Of a stretch of DNA of 64,000 bases, positions 53,622 through 62,574 are shown one piece after another; the stretch's first letter is position 1, and each line of letters opens with the position of its first letter. The translations under genes and the position numbers were made by a program. Source of the DNA: Falsiroseomonas sp051433195. Its GTDB lineage: Bacteria; Pseudomonadota; Alphaproteobacteria; Acetobacterales; Acetobacteraceae. Location of the stretch: positions 1 to 64,000 of the forward strand of contig NZ_JBHMFT010000018.1 of NCBI RefSeq assembly GCF_051433195.1, read 5' to 3'. Below the pieces are notes generated by a model that saw only the letters and a list, made by a program, of their open reading frames with translations, did not search any database and was not told the DNA's origin.

Positions 53622-54818
53622 ATGGCCCCTCTCGCTTCCCAGCGCCCCAGTGGCGCGACCGATGCCGCCTTGCCCGACCACCGGGTCCTGGCGCTGCGTG
53701 CCGTCCACCGCGCCGCGAGCGAATTGCGGCGCGGCACCCCTGTCCTGATCACCGGCCCGGATGGCGCCCTGGTGGTGGCCGCCGCGGAAACGGTTTCCGC
53801 CCGCGGCCTGGCCGACCTGTCCAACGCCGCGCGCGGGCCGGCGGTGCTGCTGCTGGCCCCGGTCCGGGCTGCCGCCGTGCTGCAACGCCCGGTGCCGCAG
53901 GGCCTCGGCGTGGCCGCCATCGGCACCGCGTCCGAGATGGGCGCCGTCGCGCTGCGCCTGCCGTCCACGCTGCTCGACCCGGCCGCGCTGCGTTCGCTGG
54001 CCGACCCGACGGCGGAGCGCCTGCTGCCGGAACAGCCGGAACGCACCGCCATGCCGGCGCATGCGCTGACCGCCATCGCGCTGGCCAAGCTGGCGCGGCT
54101 GCTGCCGGCGCTGGTCGTGGCGCCGGCCACGGAAACCGCCGGCGCCTGGCTCGACCTGCTGAGCGTTTCGGCCGCGGACGTGCTGGCCTACCCGGTCGAT
54201 GCGCCCGCCACGCTGACCCGCGTGGCGGAAGCCCGCGTACCGCTGGAGGATGCGCCGGAGGCCCGCATCGTCGCCTTCCGCGCCGCCGATGGCGGGATCG
54301 AGCACCTGGCCATCCTGGTGGACAGTGTCGCCCCGCAGCCCGGCCCAGGGGGCAGCGCCGTGCCGCTGGTGCGCATCCATTCGGAATGCTTCACCGGCGA
54401 CCTGCTGGGCAGCCTGCGCTGCGACTGCGGCCCGCAGCTGCGCGGCGCCATCCAGCGCATGGCGGCCGACCCGGCCGGTGGCGTGCTGATCTACCTGGCG
54501 CAGGAAGGACGCGGCATCGGGCTGGTGAACAAGCTGCGCGCCTACACGCTGCAGGACCAGGGCCTGGATACGCTGGATGCCAACCGCGCGCTCGGCTACG
54601 GCGCCGATGAGCGGAATTTCTGGGTGGCGGCGGAAATGCTGCGCGCGCTGGATGTGAAGCGGGTGCGGCTGCTGACCAACAACCCGGACAAGCTGGCCGG
54701 CCTCGCCGCCTGCGGCATCGCCGTGGAACAGCGGGAGGCGCATCAGTTCGAGGGCAATGGAGTCAATGACGGCTACCTCGAGACCAAGGCCCGCCGCTTC
54801 GGCCACCTGCTGACCTGA
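53622..54818 (+). CDS. ribA: GTP cyclohydrolase II with N-terminal RibB-like domain
   Basis: This is 398 residues. The C-terminal half (about 210-395) has the zinc cysteines Cys256, Cys267 and Cys269 (CFTGDLLGSLRCDCG), and the motifs QEGRGIGLVNKLRAY and GYGADERNFW. The N-terminal half resembles a degenerate 3,4-dihydroxybutanone-4-phosphate synthase and lacks its clear metal motif. It makes the first riboflavin precursor from GTP. The start is ATG 53622. Confidence 0.9.
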   Translation: MAPLASQRPSGATDAALPDHRVLALRAVHRAASELRRGTPVLITGPDGALVVAAAETVSARGLADLSNAARGPAVLLLAPVRAAAVLQRPVPQGLGVAAIGTASEMGAVALRLPSTLLDPAALRSLADPTAERLLPEQPERTAMPAHALTAIALAKLARLLPALVVAPATETAGAWLDLLSVSAADVLAYPVDAPATLTRVAEARVPLEDAPEARIVAFRAADGGIEHLAILVDSVAPQPGPGGSAVPLVRIHSECFTGDLLGSLRCDCGPQLRGAIQRMAADPAGGVLIYLAQEGRGIGLVNKLRAYTLQDQGLDTLDANRALGYGADERNFWVAAEMLRALDVKRVRLLTNNPDKLAGLAACGIAVEQREAHQFEGNGVNDGYLETKARRFGHLLT

Positions 54819-54875
54819 CGGCACGCCGCTTGCCTTCCCCTGGCCCGGCTGCCAAGGCCACGGGGAATGCACGCC

Positions 54876-55175
54876 ATGACCATCACCGCCACGTCGCCAC
54901 CGCCCGACCTGCTGCCGCGGCTGCGGGAGGATGAGCACGTGCCGGTGCCCGGAACCCTCGACTTTGACCAGGTGTTGCGGGCGCTGAACCCGCTGCAGCA
55001 TCTGCCGGTGGTCGGCACGATCTACCGGGCGCCGACGGGCGAAGGCCTCAGCCCGGCGCTCCGGGTGCTGGGCGCCGGGGTGCTGGGCGGGCCGGTCGGG
55101 ATGCTGTCGGCCGCCGTCCTGTCCGCCATCGAGGAAGCCACGGCCGGCCCGCGGGAGAGCCCTCGGCATGGATGA
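54876..55175 (+). CDS. Small hypothetical protein
   Basis: This 99-residue protein is not one I recognise. It has an acidic start and a middle LNPLQHLPVVGTIYR. A Gly-rich hydrophobic segment follows (LRVLGAGVLGGPVGMLSAAVL), which may be an amphipathic or membrane-contacting helix. GGGGA lies eight bases before ATG 54876. It overlaps the L,D-transpeptidase start by eight bases, so the two are likely expressed together. Confidence 0.6.
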   Translation: MTITATSPPPDLLPRLREDEHVPVPGTLDFDQVLRALNPLQHLPVVGTIYRAPTGEGLSPALRVLGAGVLGGPVGMLSAAVLSAIEEATAGPRESPRHG

Positions 55176-55680
55176 GCCGGGCTGGGCGCTGGTGACGCGG
55201 GACGGGCTTTTCCGCTTCCAGGGCGAGACGCTGCGCTGCGCGCTCGGCAAGGGCGGCGTGGTGCCGGCGACGCGCAAGCAGGAAGGCGATGGCGCCACGC
55301 CGGCCGCGCGGATGCCGCTGCGCCGGGTGCTCTACCGTGCCGACCGCGGCCTGGCGCCGGCCTGTGCCGTGGCGGTGGAACCGCTGGCGCCCGCGGATGG
55401 CTGGTGCGACGACGCAGGCGACCGCGCCTACAACCGCCCGGTCCAACTGCCCTTCGATGGGCGGCATGAGGCGCTGTGGCGGATGGATGCGGTGTACGAC
55501 ATCATCGGCATCCTGGGCTGGAACGACGATCCGGTGGAGCGCGGCCGCGGCAGCGCCATTTTTCTCCATATCGCCAGACCGGATCTTGGTCCGACGGAGG
55601 GCTGCGTGGCCCTCGCGCTGCCCGACCTGCGACGGGTCCTGGCGGCCGGGCTGCGCGGAATTTCCGTATCGGCCGGATAG
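55168..55680 (+). CDS. L,D-transpeptidase (YkuD) family protein
   Basis: This 170-residue domain has the catalytic segment from His134 to Cys146 (H-I-A-R-P ... T-E-G-C) and a downstream VALALPDL. L,D-transpeptidases form 3-3 peptidoglycan cross-links or attach lipoproteins. There is no signal peptide, which is odd for a periplasmic enzyme; a different start or a cytoplasmic role is possible. Confidence 0.78.
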   Translation: MDEPGWALVTRDGLFRFQGETLRCALGKGGVVPATRKQEGDGATPAARMPLRRVLYRADRGLAPACAVAVEPLAPADGWCDDAGDRAYNRPVQLPFDGRHEALWRMDAVYDIIGILGWNDDPVERGRGSAIFLHIARPDLGPTEGCVALALPDLRRVLAAGLRGISVSAG

Positions 55681-55760
55681 GTCACACGCCAAGGTGATGG
55701 CTCGGCGCGCGACCGCGCCGCGCCCGCCGGCTTCTCTCCTCGTACAGGGGAGGCTTCATC

Positions 55761-56399
55761 ATGCAACAGGTCCTGCGCGCCGCGGCCATCGCGGCGTTCT
55801 GCTTCAGCGCGCCGACGCTGGCCGCCGCGGAAGGCGAACGCAAGCGCATCTGGTTCGCCACCGCCTATGTGCACCAGTTCACCAACTCCAACCTCGCCGA
55901 CATCCCGGTCGGCCTCGCCACCGGCAACTGGTCGCTGGAGCGCAGCTATTTCAGCTCCGTCGCGCTGAACCGCGTGCTGGTGCCACGCCTGCCGCTGGAC
56001 CTGCCGCTGGTCGGCCGGCTGCTGGATGGTGGCTCGCTGGAGCTGGAAGGCCAGTTCGGGCTGCATTCCGGCCTGCAGAGCCATACGGAGGCGACGCTCG
56101 CGCTGGTGTGGCGCACGCCGGACTACGCGCTGCCGCTCGGCACGCGGATGAACTTCGCCGTCGGCGAGGGCCTGTCCTACGCCCTGGCGCGTCCGGCCTT
56201 CGAAGGGGTGGTGAACGAGGCCCAGCCGCGCCGCTTCCTGAACTACCTGGCCTTCGAGGCGGAGATTTCCCACGAACGGCTGCCGCGGGTGGCGCTGGTG
56301 CCGCGCATCCACCACCGCTCCGGCATCTTCGGGCTGATCGCGCCGCAGGGCAGCGGGTCGAACTTCGTCGGCCTCGGGCTGCGGCTCACGCTGCAGTAG
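55761..56399 (+). CDS. Outer-membrane barrel, PagL-like lipid A deacylase candidate
   Basis: This 212-residue protein has a signal peptide (AAIAAFCFSAPTLAAAE), then alternating strands. A closing block HHRSGIFGLI is followed by GSNFVGLGLRLTLQ. The His-x-Ser in HHRS resembles the PagL active pair, and the last residue is typical of a barrel. The assignment as lipid A 3-O-deacylase is a likeness only; it could be a porin-like protein. It converges on the ABC gene, overlapping it by 14 bases. Confidence 0.6.
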   Translation: MQQVLRAAAIAAFCFSAPTLAAAEGERKRIWFATAYVHQFTNSNLADIPVGLATGNWSLERSYFSSVALNRVLVPRLPLDLPLVGRLLDGGSLELEGQFGLHSGLQSHTEATLALVWRTPDYALPLGTRMNFAVGEGLSYALARPAFEGVVNEAQPRRFLNYLAFEAEISHERLPRVALVPRIHHRSGIFGLIAPQGSGSNFVGLGLRLTLQ

Positions 56400-58002
56400 G
56401 CGCGAGGCCGAAGCCGCGGCCGGGGACGGAGGCGAGCAGCGCCTGGGTGTAGGCGTGCCGGGGGCGCTCGAAGACCTCCCCGATCGGGCCCTGCTCCACC
56501 ACCTCTCCGTCCTTCATCACCGCCACCAGGTCGCAGACCTGGGCTGCCACCCGCAAATCATGCGTGATGAAGACCAGCGACAGGCCGAGCCTTTCGCGCA
56601 GCTCTGCCAGCAGCCGCAGCACCTGCGCCTGCACCGAGACATCCAGTGCCGAGACCGGCTCATCCGCCACCAGCACCTCCGGCTCCAGCGCCAGGGCGCG
56701 GGCCAGGCCGATGCGCTGGCGCTGGCCGCCGGAGAATTCATGCGGGAAACGCTCGGTGGCGGCGGGGTCCAGCCCGACCAGGGCGAACAGCTCGCGCGCC
56801 CGGCGTAGTGCCTCGGCGCGCGGCATCCCGTGGATCATCGGGCCCTGCGCCACCAGTTCGCCGGCCCGGCGGCGCGGGTTCAGCGAGCCATAGGGGTCCT
56901 GGAACACCATCTGGATGCGCTTCGCCTCCCGCCGCATCCGGCCGCGGCTCAGCGCCGTGAGGTCCAGGCCATCGAGGCTGACGCGGCCGCCATCGGGCTC
57001 GATCAGCCGCACCAGGCAGCGGGCCAGGGTGGATTTGCCGGAGCCGGATTCGCCGACGATGCCGAGCGTGGCACCCTTCGGCAGCGTCAGCGTCACGCCG
57101 CGCACCGCATGCGTCACGCGGCCGCCACGGCCGAGGAAGCCGCCGGTGCGATACGTCTTGACCACGTCCTGCATCACCAGGATGGGCTCCGCGCTGATGG
57201 CGCGCGGGGCGCGAGCGGCCAGCGGCGGGACGGCGGCGATCAGCGCCTGGGTGTAGGCGTGGCGCGGTGCGTTCAGCACCTGCGCGGCGGGGCCTTCCTC
57301 CACCACCACGCCGTGCTGCATGACGGCGACGCGATCGGCGATTTCCGCCACCACGCCGAAATCATGCGTGATGAACAGCACCGCCGTGCCCTTGCGGCGC
57401 TGGAGGTCCTTGATGAGGTGCAGGATCTGCGCCTGCGTCGTCACGTCCAGCGCCGTGGTCGGCTCATCCGCGATCAGCACGCGGGGGTCCAGCGCCAGGG
57501 CCATGGCGATCATCGCGCGCTGGCGCTGGCCGCCCGAGAGTTCATGCGGGTAGGCACGCGCGGCCTGGCGCGGGTCCGGGATGCGCACTTCCTCGAGCAG
57601 CGCCAGGACCCGCGCCTCGATCTCGGCGCCGGACAGCTGCGTGTGGATGCGGAACATCTCGCCGATCTGGTCGCCGACGCTGATCAGCGGGTTCAGCGCC
57701 GTCATCGGTTCCTGGAACACCATGGCGATGCGGGCGCCGCGCAGCCTGCGCATCGCGTCCTCCCCGGCCGCGGCGAGGTCCTGGCCCTCGAACATCACCC
57801 GGCCGGCGGCGATGGCGACGCCGGGTGGCAGCAGGCGCATCAGGGCGCTGGCCGTCATCGACTTGCCGGAGCCGGATTCGCCCACGACGCAGAGGATCTC
57901 GCCGGCGTTCAGCGCCAGCGTCACCTCGCTCAGCGCGTGCGGCCGGTCGGCGCCCTTGGGCAGGGAGACGGTGAGCCGCTCGATCTCAAGAACGGAAGTC
58001 AT
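56386..58002 (-). CDS. Fused ABC-importer ATPase (DppD-DppF type)
   Basis: This 538-residue protein carries two ABC ATPase domains. Each has a Walker A (GESGSGKSM and GESGSGKST), the signature LSGGQ or FSGGQ with RQR, and a Walker B (VLIADEP and VLVADEP). This is the fused form of the peptide-importer ATPase pair. The start overlaps the permease stop by four bases; the frame to 58110 is not used. Confidence 0.92.
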   Translation of the reverse strand: MTSVLEIERLTVSLPKGADRPHALSEVTLALNAGEILCVVGESGSGKSMTASALMRLLPPGVAIAAGRVMFEGQDLAAAGEDAMRRLRGARIAMVFQEPMTALNPLISVGDQIGEMFRIHTQLSGAEIEARVLALLEEVRIPDPRQAARAYPHELSGGQRQRAMIAMALALDPRVLIADEPTTALDVTTQAQILHLIKDLQRRKGTAVLFITHDFGVVAEIADRVAVMQHGVVVEEGPAAQVLNAPRHAYTQALIAAVPPLAARAPRAISAEPILVMQDVVKTYRTGGFLGRGGRVTHAVRGVTLTLPKGATLGIVGESGSGKSTLARCLVRLIEPDGGRVSLDGLDLTALSRGRMRREAKRIQMVFQDPYGSLNPRRRAGELVAQGPMIHGMPRAEALRRARELFALVGLDPAATERFPHEFSGGQRQRIGLARALALEPEVLVADEPVSALDVSVQAQVLRLLAELRERLGLSLVFITHDLRVAAQVCDLVAVMKDGEVVEQGPIGEVFERPRHAYTQALLASVPGRGFGLAPTAA

Positions 58003-58832
58003 CGCCCGCGCAGCCGCGGGTTCAGCGCATCGTTCAGCCCCTGGCCGACCAGCGACACGGCCAGCACCGTGACCAGGATGGCGACGCCCGGAATGGCGGA
58101 GACGTACCACTGCACCCGCAGCACATCCCGCCCCAGGCCGATCAGGTTGCCCCAGGAGGCGACGTTGGGATCGGACAGCCGCAGGAAGGCCAGCGCCGAT
58201 TCCAGCAGGATCGCCACCGCCATGACGACGGAGGCATAGACGATGATGGGCGGCAGCGCGTTGGGCAGGATTTCGCGGAAGATGATCCGCAGGTCGCCCA
58301 TGCCCAGCGTGCGGCAGGCCTGGACGAATTCGCGGTTGCGCAGCGTCAGGAACTCCGCCCGCGTCAGCCGCGCCGGCGCGGGCCAGGAGACGACGCCGAT
58401 GGCGATGGTGACGGTGGTGATGTCGGACCCGAACACGGCCACCAGCACCAGCAGCAGCAGGAAGTTGGGCAGGGTCTGGAACGCCTCGGTGATGCGCATC
58501 AGCACATCGTCCACCCAGCCGCCATGGTAGCCGGCCAGCGCGCCGATGCAGATGCCGACCAGGATGGCGATGGCCGTCGCCACCACGCCGATCAGCAGGG
58601 AGATGCGCGCGCCGTGGAAGATCTGCGCCGCGATGTCCCGCCCGGAATTATCCGTGCCGAGCGGAAAGCGGGGATTGCCCGCGGGCCATTGCAGCGGGCG
58701 CCCGGCCAGCGCCAGCGGGTCGCGCGGGAACAGCCAATCCGCCGAGATCGCCATGGCGACCACCGCCAGCAGCAGCACCAGCCCGATCATCGCCGGCGGG
58801 CTGCGCAGGTAGCCGCGCAGGAAACCCCTCAT
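57999..58832 (-). CDS. Peptide-type ABC permease (DppC-like)
   Basis: This 277-residue protein has about six hydrophobic segments. The cytoplasmic EAA-type loop is readable at SWPAPARLTRAEFLTLRNREFVQ. The N-terminal Dpp/Opp C region is around FPLGTDNSGRDI. It is the second permease of the importer, overlapping its neighbours by four bases at each end. Confidence 0.9.
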   Translation of the reverse strand: MRGFLRGYLRSPPAMIGLVLLLAVVAMAISADWLFPRDPLALAGRPLQWPAGNPRFPLGTDNSGRDIAAQIFHGARISLLIGVVATAIAILVGICIGALAGYHGGWVDDVLMRITEAFQTLPNFLLLLVLVAVFGSDITTVTIAIGVVSWPAPARLTRAEFLTLRNREFVQACRTLGMGDLRIIFREILPNALPPIIVYASVVMAVAILLESALAFLRLSDPNVASWGNLIGLGRDVLRVQWYVSAIPGVAILVTVLAVSLVGQGLNDALNPRLRGR

Positions 58833-59803
58833 GGTCCGATCCGGGGATCGAGGCGGGCATACAGCAGATCCACCAGGAAATTCACGCAGATCACCAGGAT
58901 CGCCGAGACGAAGACGATGCCGAGCAGCGTGTTGAGATCCCGCTGCACCACCGATTCATAGGCCAGCCGTCCGAGGCCGGGCAGCGAGAACACGCTTTCC
59001 ACCACCACGGACCCGCCCAGCATGGTGCCGGTCTGCAGGCCGATCAGCGTCACCATCGGCAGCAGCGCGTTGCGCAGCACGTGCCGCACCACCACCCGCG
59101 TCTCGTCCAGCCCCTTGGCGCGGGCGGTGCGGACGAAATCCAGCGTCAGTACCTCCAGCATCGAGGCACGCATGATGCGCAGGTAGATCGCCAGGAAGAT
59201 CAGCCCGAGCGTCAGCGTCGGCAGCACCAGGTGGGTCGCGATGTCCAGCGTGCGCCGCAGGCCGGTGTAGCCGGCGCCGATCTCCTCGAACCCGCCGGCC
59301 GGCAGCCATTGCAGGTGGACGGAGAACAGCACGATGGCCATCAGCCCGAACCAGAAGGACGGCGTGGCGTAGAACACCAGGCCCAGCGTCGAGATCAGCG
59401 AATCCGTCCAGCCATTCACCCGCCGCGCCGCCAGCACGCCGAGCACCAGGCCGAAGAAGAAGGCGAAGGACAGGGCGGCCACCATCAGCAGCAGCGTGGC
59501 CGGCAGCCGCTCGAAGATCACGGTCGCGACCGGCTTGCCGTAGATCGAGGAAAAGCCAAGGTCGAAGCGCACCAGCCGCCACATGTAGTTGGCGAGCTGC
59601 GCCGGGACGGAAAGGTCGAGCCCCATCGCGGCGCGCATCTCGGCGGCGGAGCGCGCATCGGCGCCGCCGCCGGTCTGCGCGATCAGCGCATCCACCGCAT
59701 CGCCCGGCGCCAGTTGCAGCAGCAGGAAGATGCCGATGAGGATCAGCAGCAGGGTGGGCAGGGAGGACAGGAGCCGGCGGCCGGCGAGGGTGAGGACGCG
59801 CAT
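58829..59803 (-). CDS. Peptide-type ABC permease (DppB-like)
   Basis: This 324-residue protein has about six hydrophobic segments. The first is SSLPTLLLILIGIFLLLQLAPGD. The EAA-loop follows RIMRASMLEVLTLDFVRTARAKG. ATG 59803 starts at the usual N-terminus; an in-frame start at 59836 is inside the repeat copy and less likely. Confidence 0.9.
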   Translation of the reverse strand: MRVLTLAGRRLLSSLPTLLLILIGIFLLLQLAPGDAVDALIAQTGGGADARSAAEMRAAMGLDLSVPAQLANYMWRLVRFDLGFSSIYGKPVATVIFERLPATLLLMVAALSFAFFFGLVLGVLAARRVNGWTDSLISTLGLVFYATPSFWFGLMAIVLFSVHLQWLPAGGFEEIGAGYTGLRRTLDIATHLVLPTLTLGLIFLAIYLRIMRASMLEVLTLDFVRTARAKGLDETRVVVRHVLRNALLPMVTLIGLQTGTMLGGSVVVESVFSLPGLGRLAYESVVQRDLNTLLGIVFVSAILVICVNFLVDLLYARLDPRIGP

Positions 59804-59826
59804 CGCTATGAACTCATCCTGCGAGG

Positions 59827-59917
59827 CCCCCCTCACCCAACCCTCTCCCCCCCGGGGGGGAGAGGGCTGCGCAGGCTTGGCGCACAGCGCCTAGCCGAAG
59901 CGGGTGAGGGGGGAGCA
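59827..59917 (+). repeat. GC-rich palindromic repeat, copy c, extended
   Basis: CCCCCTCACCCAA precedes CCCTCTCCCCCCC/GGGGGGGAGAGGG (13-base arms), and 40 bases later GGGTGAGGGGGG mirrors the leading CCCCCCTCACCC. The full element is thus a nested palindrome between the binding-protein gene and the permease gene. Confidence 0.75.
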
Positions 59918-59934
59918 GCGCCGCATCCACCAAA

Positions 59935-61536
59935 TCACGAGGCCAGCCACAGGTCGTGCCAGGAGGACGAGGCCCAGCGCGGGTTGTTGGCGTAGTTGCG
60001 CAGCCGCCTGTTGAAGACCGAGACGAAGATCTGCTCGATCGGCATCCACAGCGGCAGCTCCGTGTTCACGCGCTTCACGAAATCCGCGTAGAGCGCCTTG
60101 CGCCGCGCCGGGTCCAGCTCGGTCTGCGCCGCATCCATGATCCGGTCGGCCTCGGCGTCGGTCCAGCCCCACTGGTTGGTCCAGGGCGCGCCCTTGGGCT
60201 GGCCGGACCGGTACCAGACGCTGGTCGAGACCGCCGGGTCGTTGCGGTACTGGTGCCAGCCGGTCGCCAGGTCGAAGTTCCAGTCGTTGTAGACGGTGCG
60301 CAGGAAGCCCGCGGCATCCAGCCGCACGATCTCGACGCGGATGCCGACTTCCTGCAGCGACTGCTGGATGAAGGTGGACCACAGCGCGATGTCCTCGCCC
60401 CAGGGTGCGGGGTTGAGCCGCAGCGTGAAGCGCACGCCGCCGGCCCCGCGGCGATGCCCCGCCTCGTCCAGCAGCGCATTCGCGCGGCGTCGGTCGAAGG
60501 GGTACTGCGGCATCGGCTCCGTCGGGTAGTAGTCGGCCGAGACGGACGGGATCGGGCCGGTGCCGAGCTTGGCGAAGTCACCCAGGAAGTTCTCGATGAA
60601 GAAGGGCACGTCGATGGCATGCGCGATGGCGCGGCGCACGCGGAGATCGGCCAGCGTCGGGTTGCGGAAGTTGAACTCCAGCGTGTTGGTCCGCGCGTTG
60701 CCCTCGTTGCCCTTGGTCGTGACCTCGAAGCGCGGATCGCGGCCGAGGCGTTGCAGGTCCGCGATGGTCAGCGAGGAATACGGGCTGAACAGGATCTGCC
60801 CGGCCTCCATCTGCGCCGCGGCCGCGGAGCGGTCGCTGACCACGCGCCAGACCACGCGGTCCAGGTAGGGCAGGTTGTTGCGCCAGTAGTTCGGGTTGCG
60901 CTCCGCGATGATGTACTGGCCGCGCTCGTATTGCAGGAACTTGAACGGGCCGGTGCCGATGGGCGCGGTGTTGGCCGGGTTCTGCCGGATGTCGGTGCCT
61001 TCGTAGACATGCTTCGGCGAGATGTAGCCGAGGTCCGGCAGCGCCCGCAGCAACAGGCCGAGCGGCATCGGGCGGGAATAGCGGAACACGGCGGTGTGCG
61101 CGTCCGGCGTCTCCACCGCGTCCAGGAACTGCTGCAGCGCCGAGCCGTAGTTGAGAATCTTCTTCCACATCTCCATCGCCGTGAACTGCACGTCCGCGGC
61201 GGTGAAGGGGCGCCCGTCATGCCAGGTGACGCCGCGCCGCAGCTTGAAGGTGATGGCGAGGCCGTCGGGCGAGCTTTCCCAGCTTTCCGCCAGGCAGGGG
61301 CTCGGGCGGCCCGCGGAATCGAGGTCGACCAGCGGTTCCTGGATCTTCCCGCCAACGATGTAGACGCCGGTTGAGGCCTGGAGCGACGGATTCAGGATGC
61401 GCTGCTCGGTGGCGAAATGCACCGTCATCACGCCGCCACGTCGCGGCTGTTCTTGCGCGAGGCTCTTTTCTGGAAACAACACGCTGCCGGCAAGCGCGGC
61501 GGAGGTCAGCATTGTCGCGCGACGCGTCAGGTCCAT
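59935..61536 (-). CDS. Peptide-type ABC solute-binding protein
   Basis: This 533-residue SBP family 5 protein has a twin-arginine-like start (DLTRRATMLTSAALAG) and a cleavage site near SLAQEQP. The SBP_bac_5 pattern has LRRGVTWHDGRPFTAADVQF and IGTGPFKF. The cargo could be peptides, opines or amines; the VOC and flavoprotein neighbours hint at an amine. Start ATG 61536 has GAGG nine bases before. Confidence 0.9.
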   Translation of the reverse strand: MDLTRRATMLTSAALAGSVLFPEKSLAQEQPRRGGVMTVHFATEQRILNPSLQASTGVYIVGGKIQEPLVDLDSAGRPSPCLAESWESSPDGLAITFKLRRGVTWHDGRPFTAADVQFTAMEMWKKILNYGSALQQFLDAVETPDAHTAVFRYSRPMPLGLLLRALPDLGYISPKHVYEGTDIRQNPANTAPIGTGPFKFLQYERGQYIIAERNPNYWRNNLPYLDRVVWRVVSDRSAAAAQMEAGQILFSPYSSLTIADLQRLGRDPRFEVTTKGNEGNARTNTLEFNFRNPTLADLRVRRAIAHAIDVPFFIENFLGDFAKLGTGPIPSVSADYYPTEPMPQYPFDRRRANALLDEAGHRRGAGGVRFTLRLNPAPWGEDIALWSTFIQQSLQEVGIRVEIVRLDAAGFLRTVYNDWNFDLATGWHQYRNDPAVSTSVWYRSGQPKGAPWTNQWGWTDAEADRIMDAAQTELDPARRKALYADFVKRVNTELPLWMPIEQIFVSVFNRRLRNYANNPRWASSSWHDLWLAS

Positions 61537-61608
61537 GGCGGGCATCCTCTGGGCGATCGTCTGTGCGCTGCAACATGGGGGGTTCGCCCCCCCCGGGTCA
61601 ACACAAGC

Positions 61609-62454
61609 TCAGGCTTCCACGAGTCGCAGCAGCAGGCCGTTGGCGCGCGCGGCCGGAACGGCAACGGCCTCGCCCGCCGCGACGCCGAGTGCGCGGCCCG
61701 CCGCCGCCAGGTCGCGCGTGCCGAGCACCAGCGCGGCGGCGCCTTCCTCCGGCAGTCCGTCGAGTAGGATGCCGGGGTGGCGACGCGACAGGGCATCCCG
61801 GCCGAGGAACAGGAACTCCGCGCGACCGGCACCGGATTCGACGCGCCAGGCGCCATCCTCCACGGCCTCCGCCGTGCGGTCGATCAGCGACGCCAGCTCC
61901 GCCGCACCGGCCTGCGGATCGCGCGCCAGCACCTCGATCCGCACCAGGCGGCTCGCACCGTTGGCGTGGGATTGCAACGAGGGGATCCAGACATTCTCCC
62001 GCGTCATATGCTGGCAGGCGAAGATGCCGAGGCCGGCGGGGCGGGCGCTGCGCGGCCATTGGAAGACGTTGAAGCGCGCCTCCGCCTCGCCACCCTCGGG
62101 CAGCGTCACCGGGCGGCCGAAGCTGATCGGGCCGACTGCCGCGATGCCCTTGGCGCGCAGTTCGTCGGCGCCGGCGGCGGCATCGTCCGTGGTGAAGGCG
62201 GCGCGATCCAGACCTTCCCGCACATCCAGGAAGGCGCGCATCGGCGCGTTGTGTTCGGTCGGCGCCAGCACGCCCAGCAATTCGAGGTAGTCCTCGCCGA
62301 ACATGATGGTGTAGTTGCCCGACCCCATATGGGCGCTGTGCGTGCCACGCGGGGAGACGGTGAAGCCGAGCGCGCGCCAGGCCGCCGCCGCCGCATCCAG
62401 ATCCCGCACCGCGACCACCACATGGTCCACGCCGATCACATGCTTCAGCGCCAT
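61609..62454 (-). CDS. VOC/glyoxalase-family protein
   Basis: This 281-residue protein has two or more VOC beta-alpha-beta modules. The first is GVDHVVVAVRDLDAAAAAWRALGF, with metal-type residues His12 and later Glu. The family is broad: lyases, dioxygenases and resistance proteins. GGGGAG lies before ATG 62454; the open frame to 63798 is the shadow of the neighbouring gene. It precedes the ABC genes on the same strand by about 70 bases. Confidence 0.8.
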   Translation of the reverse strand: MALKHVIGVDHVVVAVRDLDAAAAAWRALGFTVSPRGTHSAHMGSGNYTIMFGEDYLELLGVLAPTEHNAPMRAFLDVREGLDRAAFTTDDAAAGADELRAKGIAAVGPISFGRPVTLPEGGEAEARFNVFQWPRSARPAGLGIFACQHMTRENVWIPSLQSHANGASRLVRIEVLARDPQAGAAELASLIDRTAEAVEDGAWRVESGAGRAEFLFLGRDALSRRHPGILLDGLPEEGAAALVLGTRDLAAAGRALGVAAGEAVAVPAARANGLLLRLVEA

Positions 62455-62574
62455 GCCGCAAACTCCCCGTTCCTCCGGCGCATGACAGCGGATCGGGCGC
62501 AGCTTCGCAACGGCCCTTGAGCGGCGGCGCGGCCGGGTCTTTGATGCAGCGCACCCTGATTGGAGCCCCTGCCC

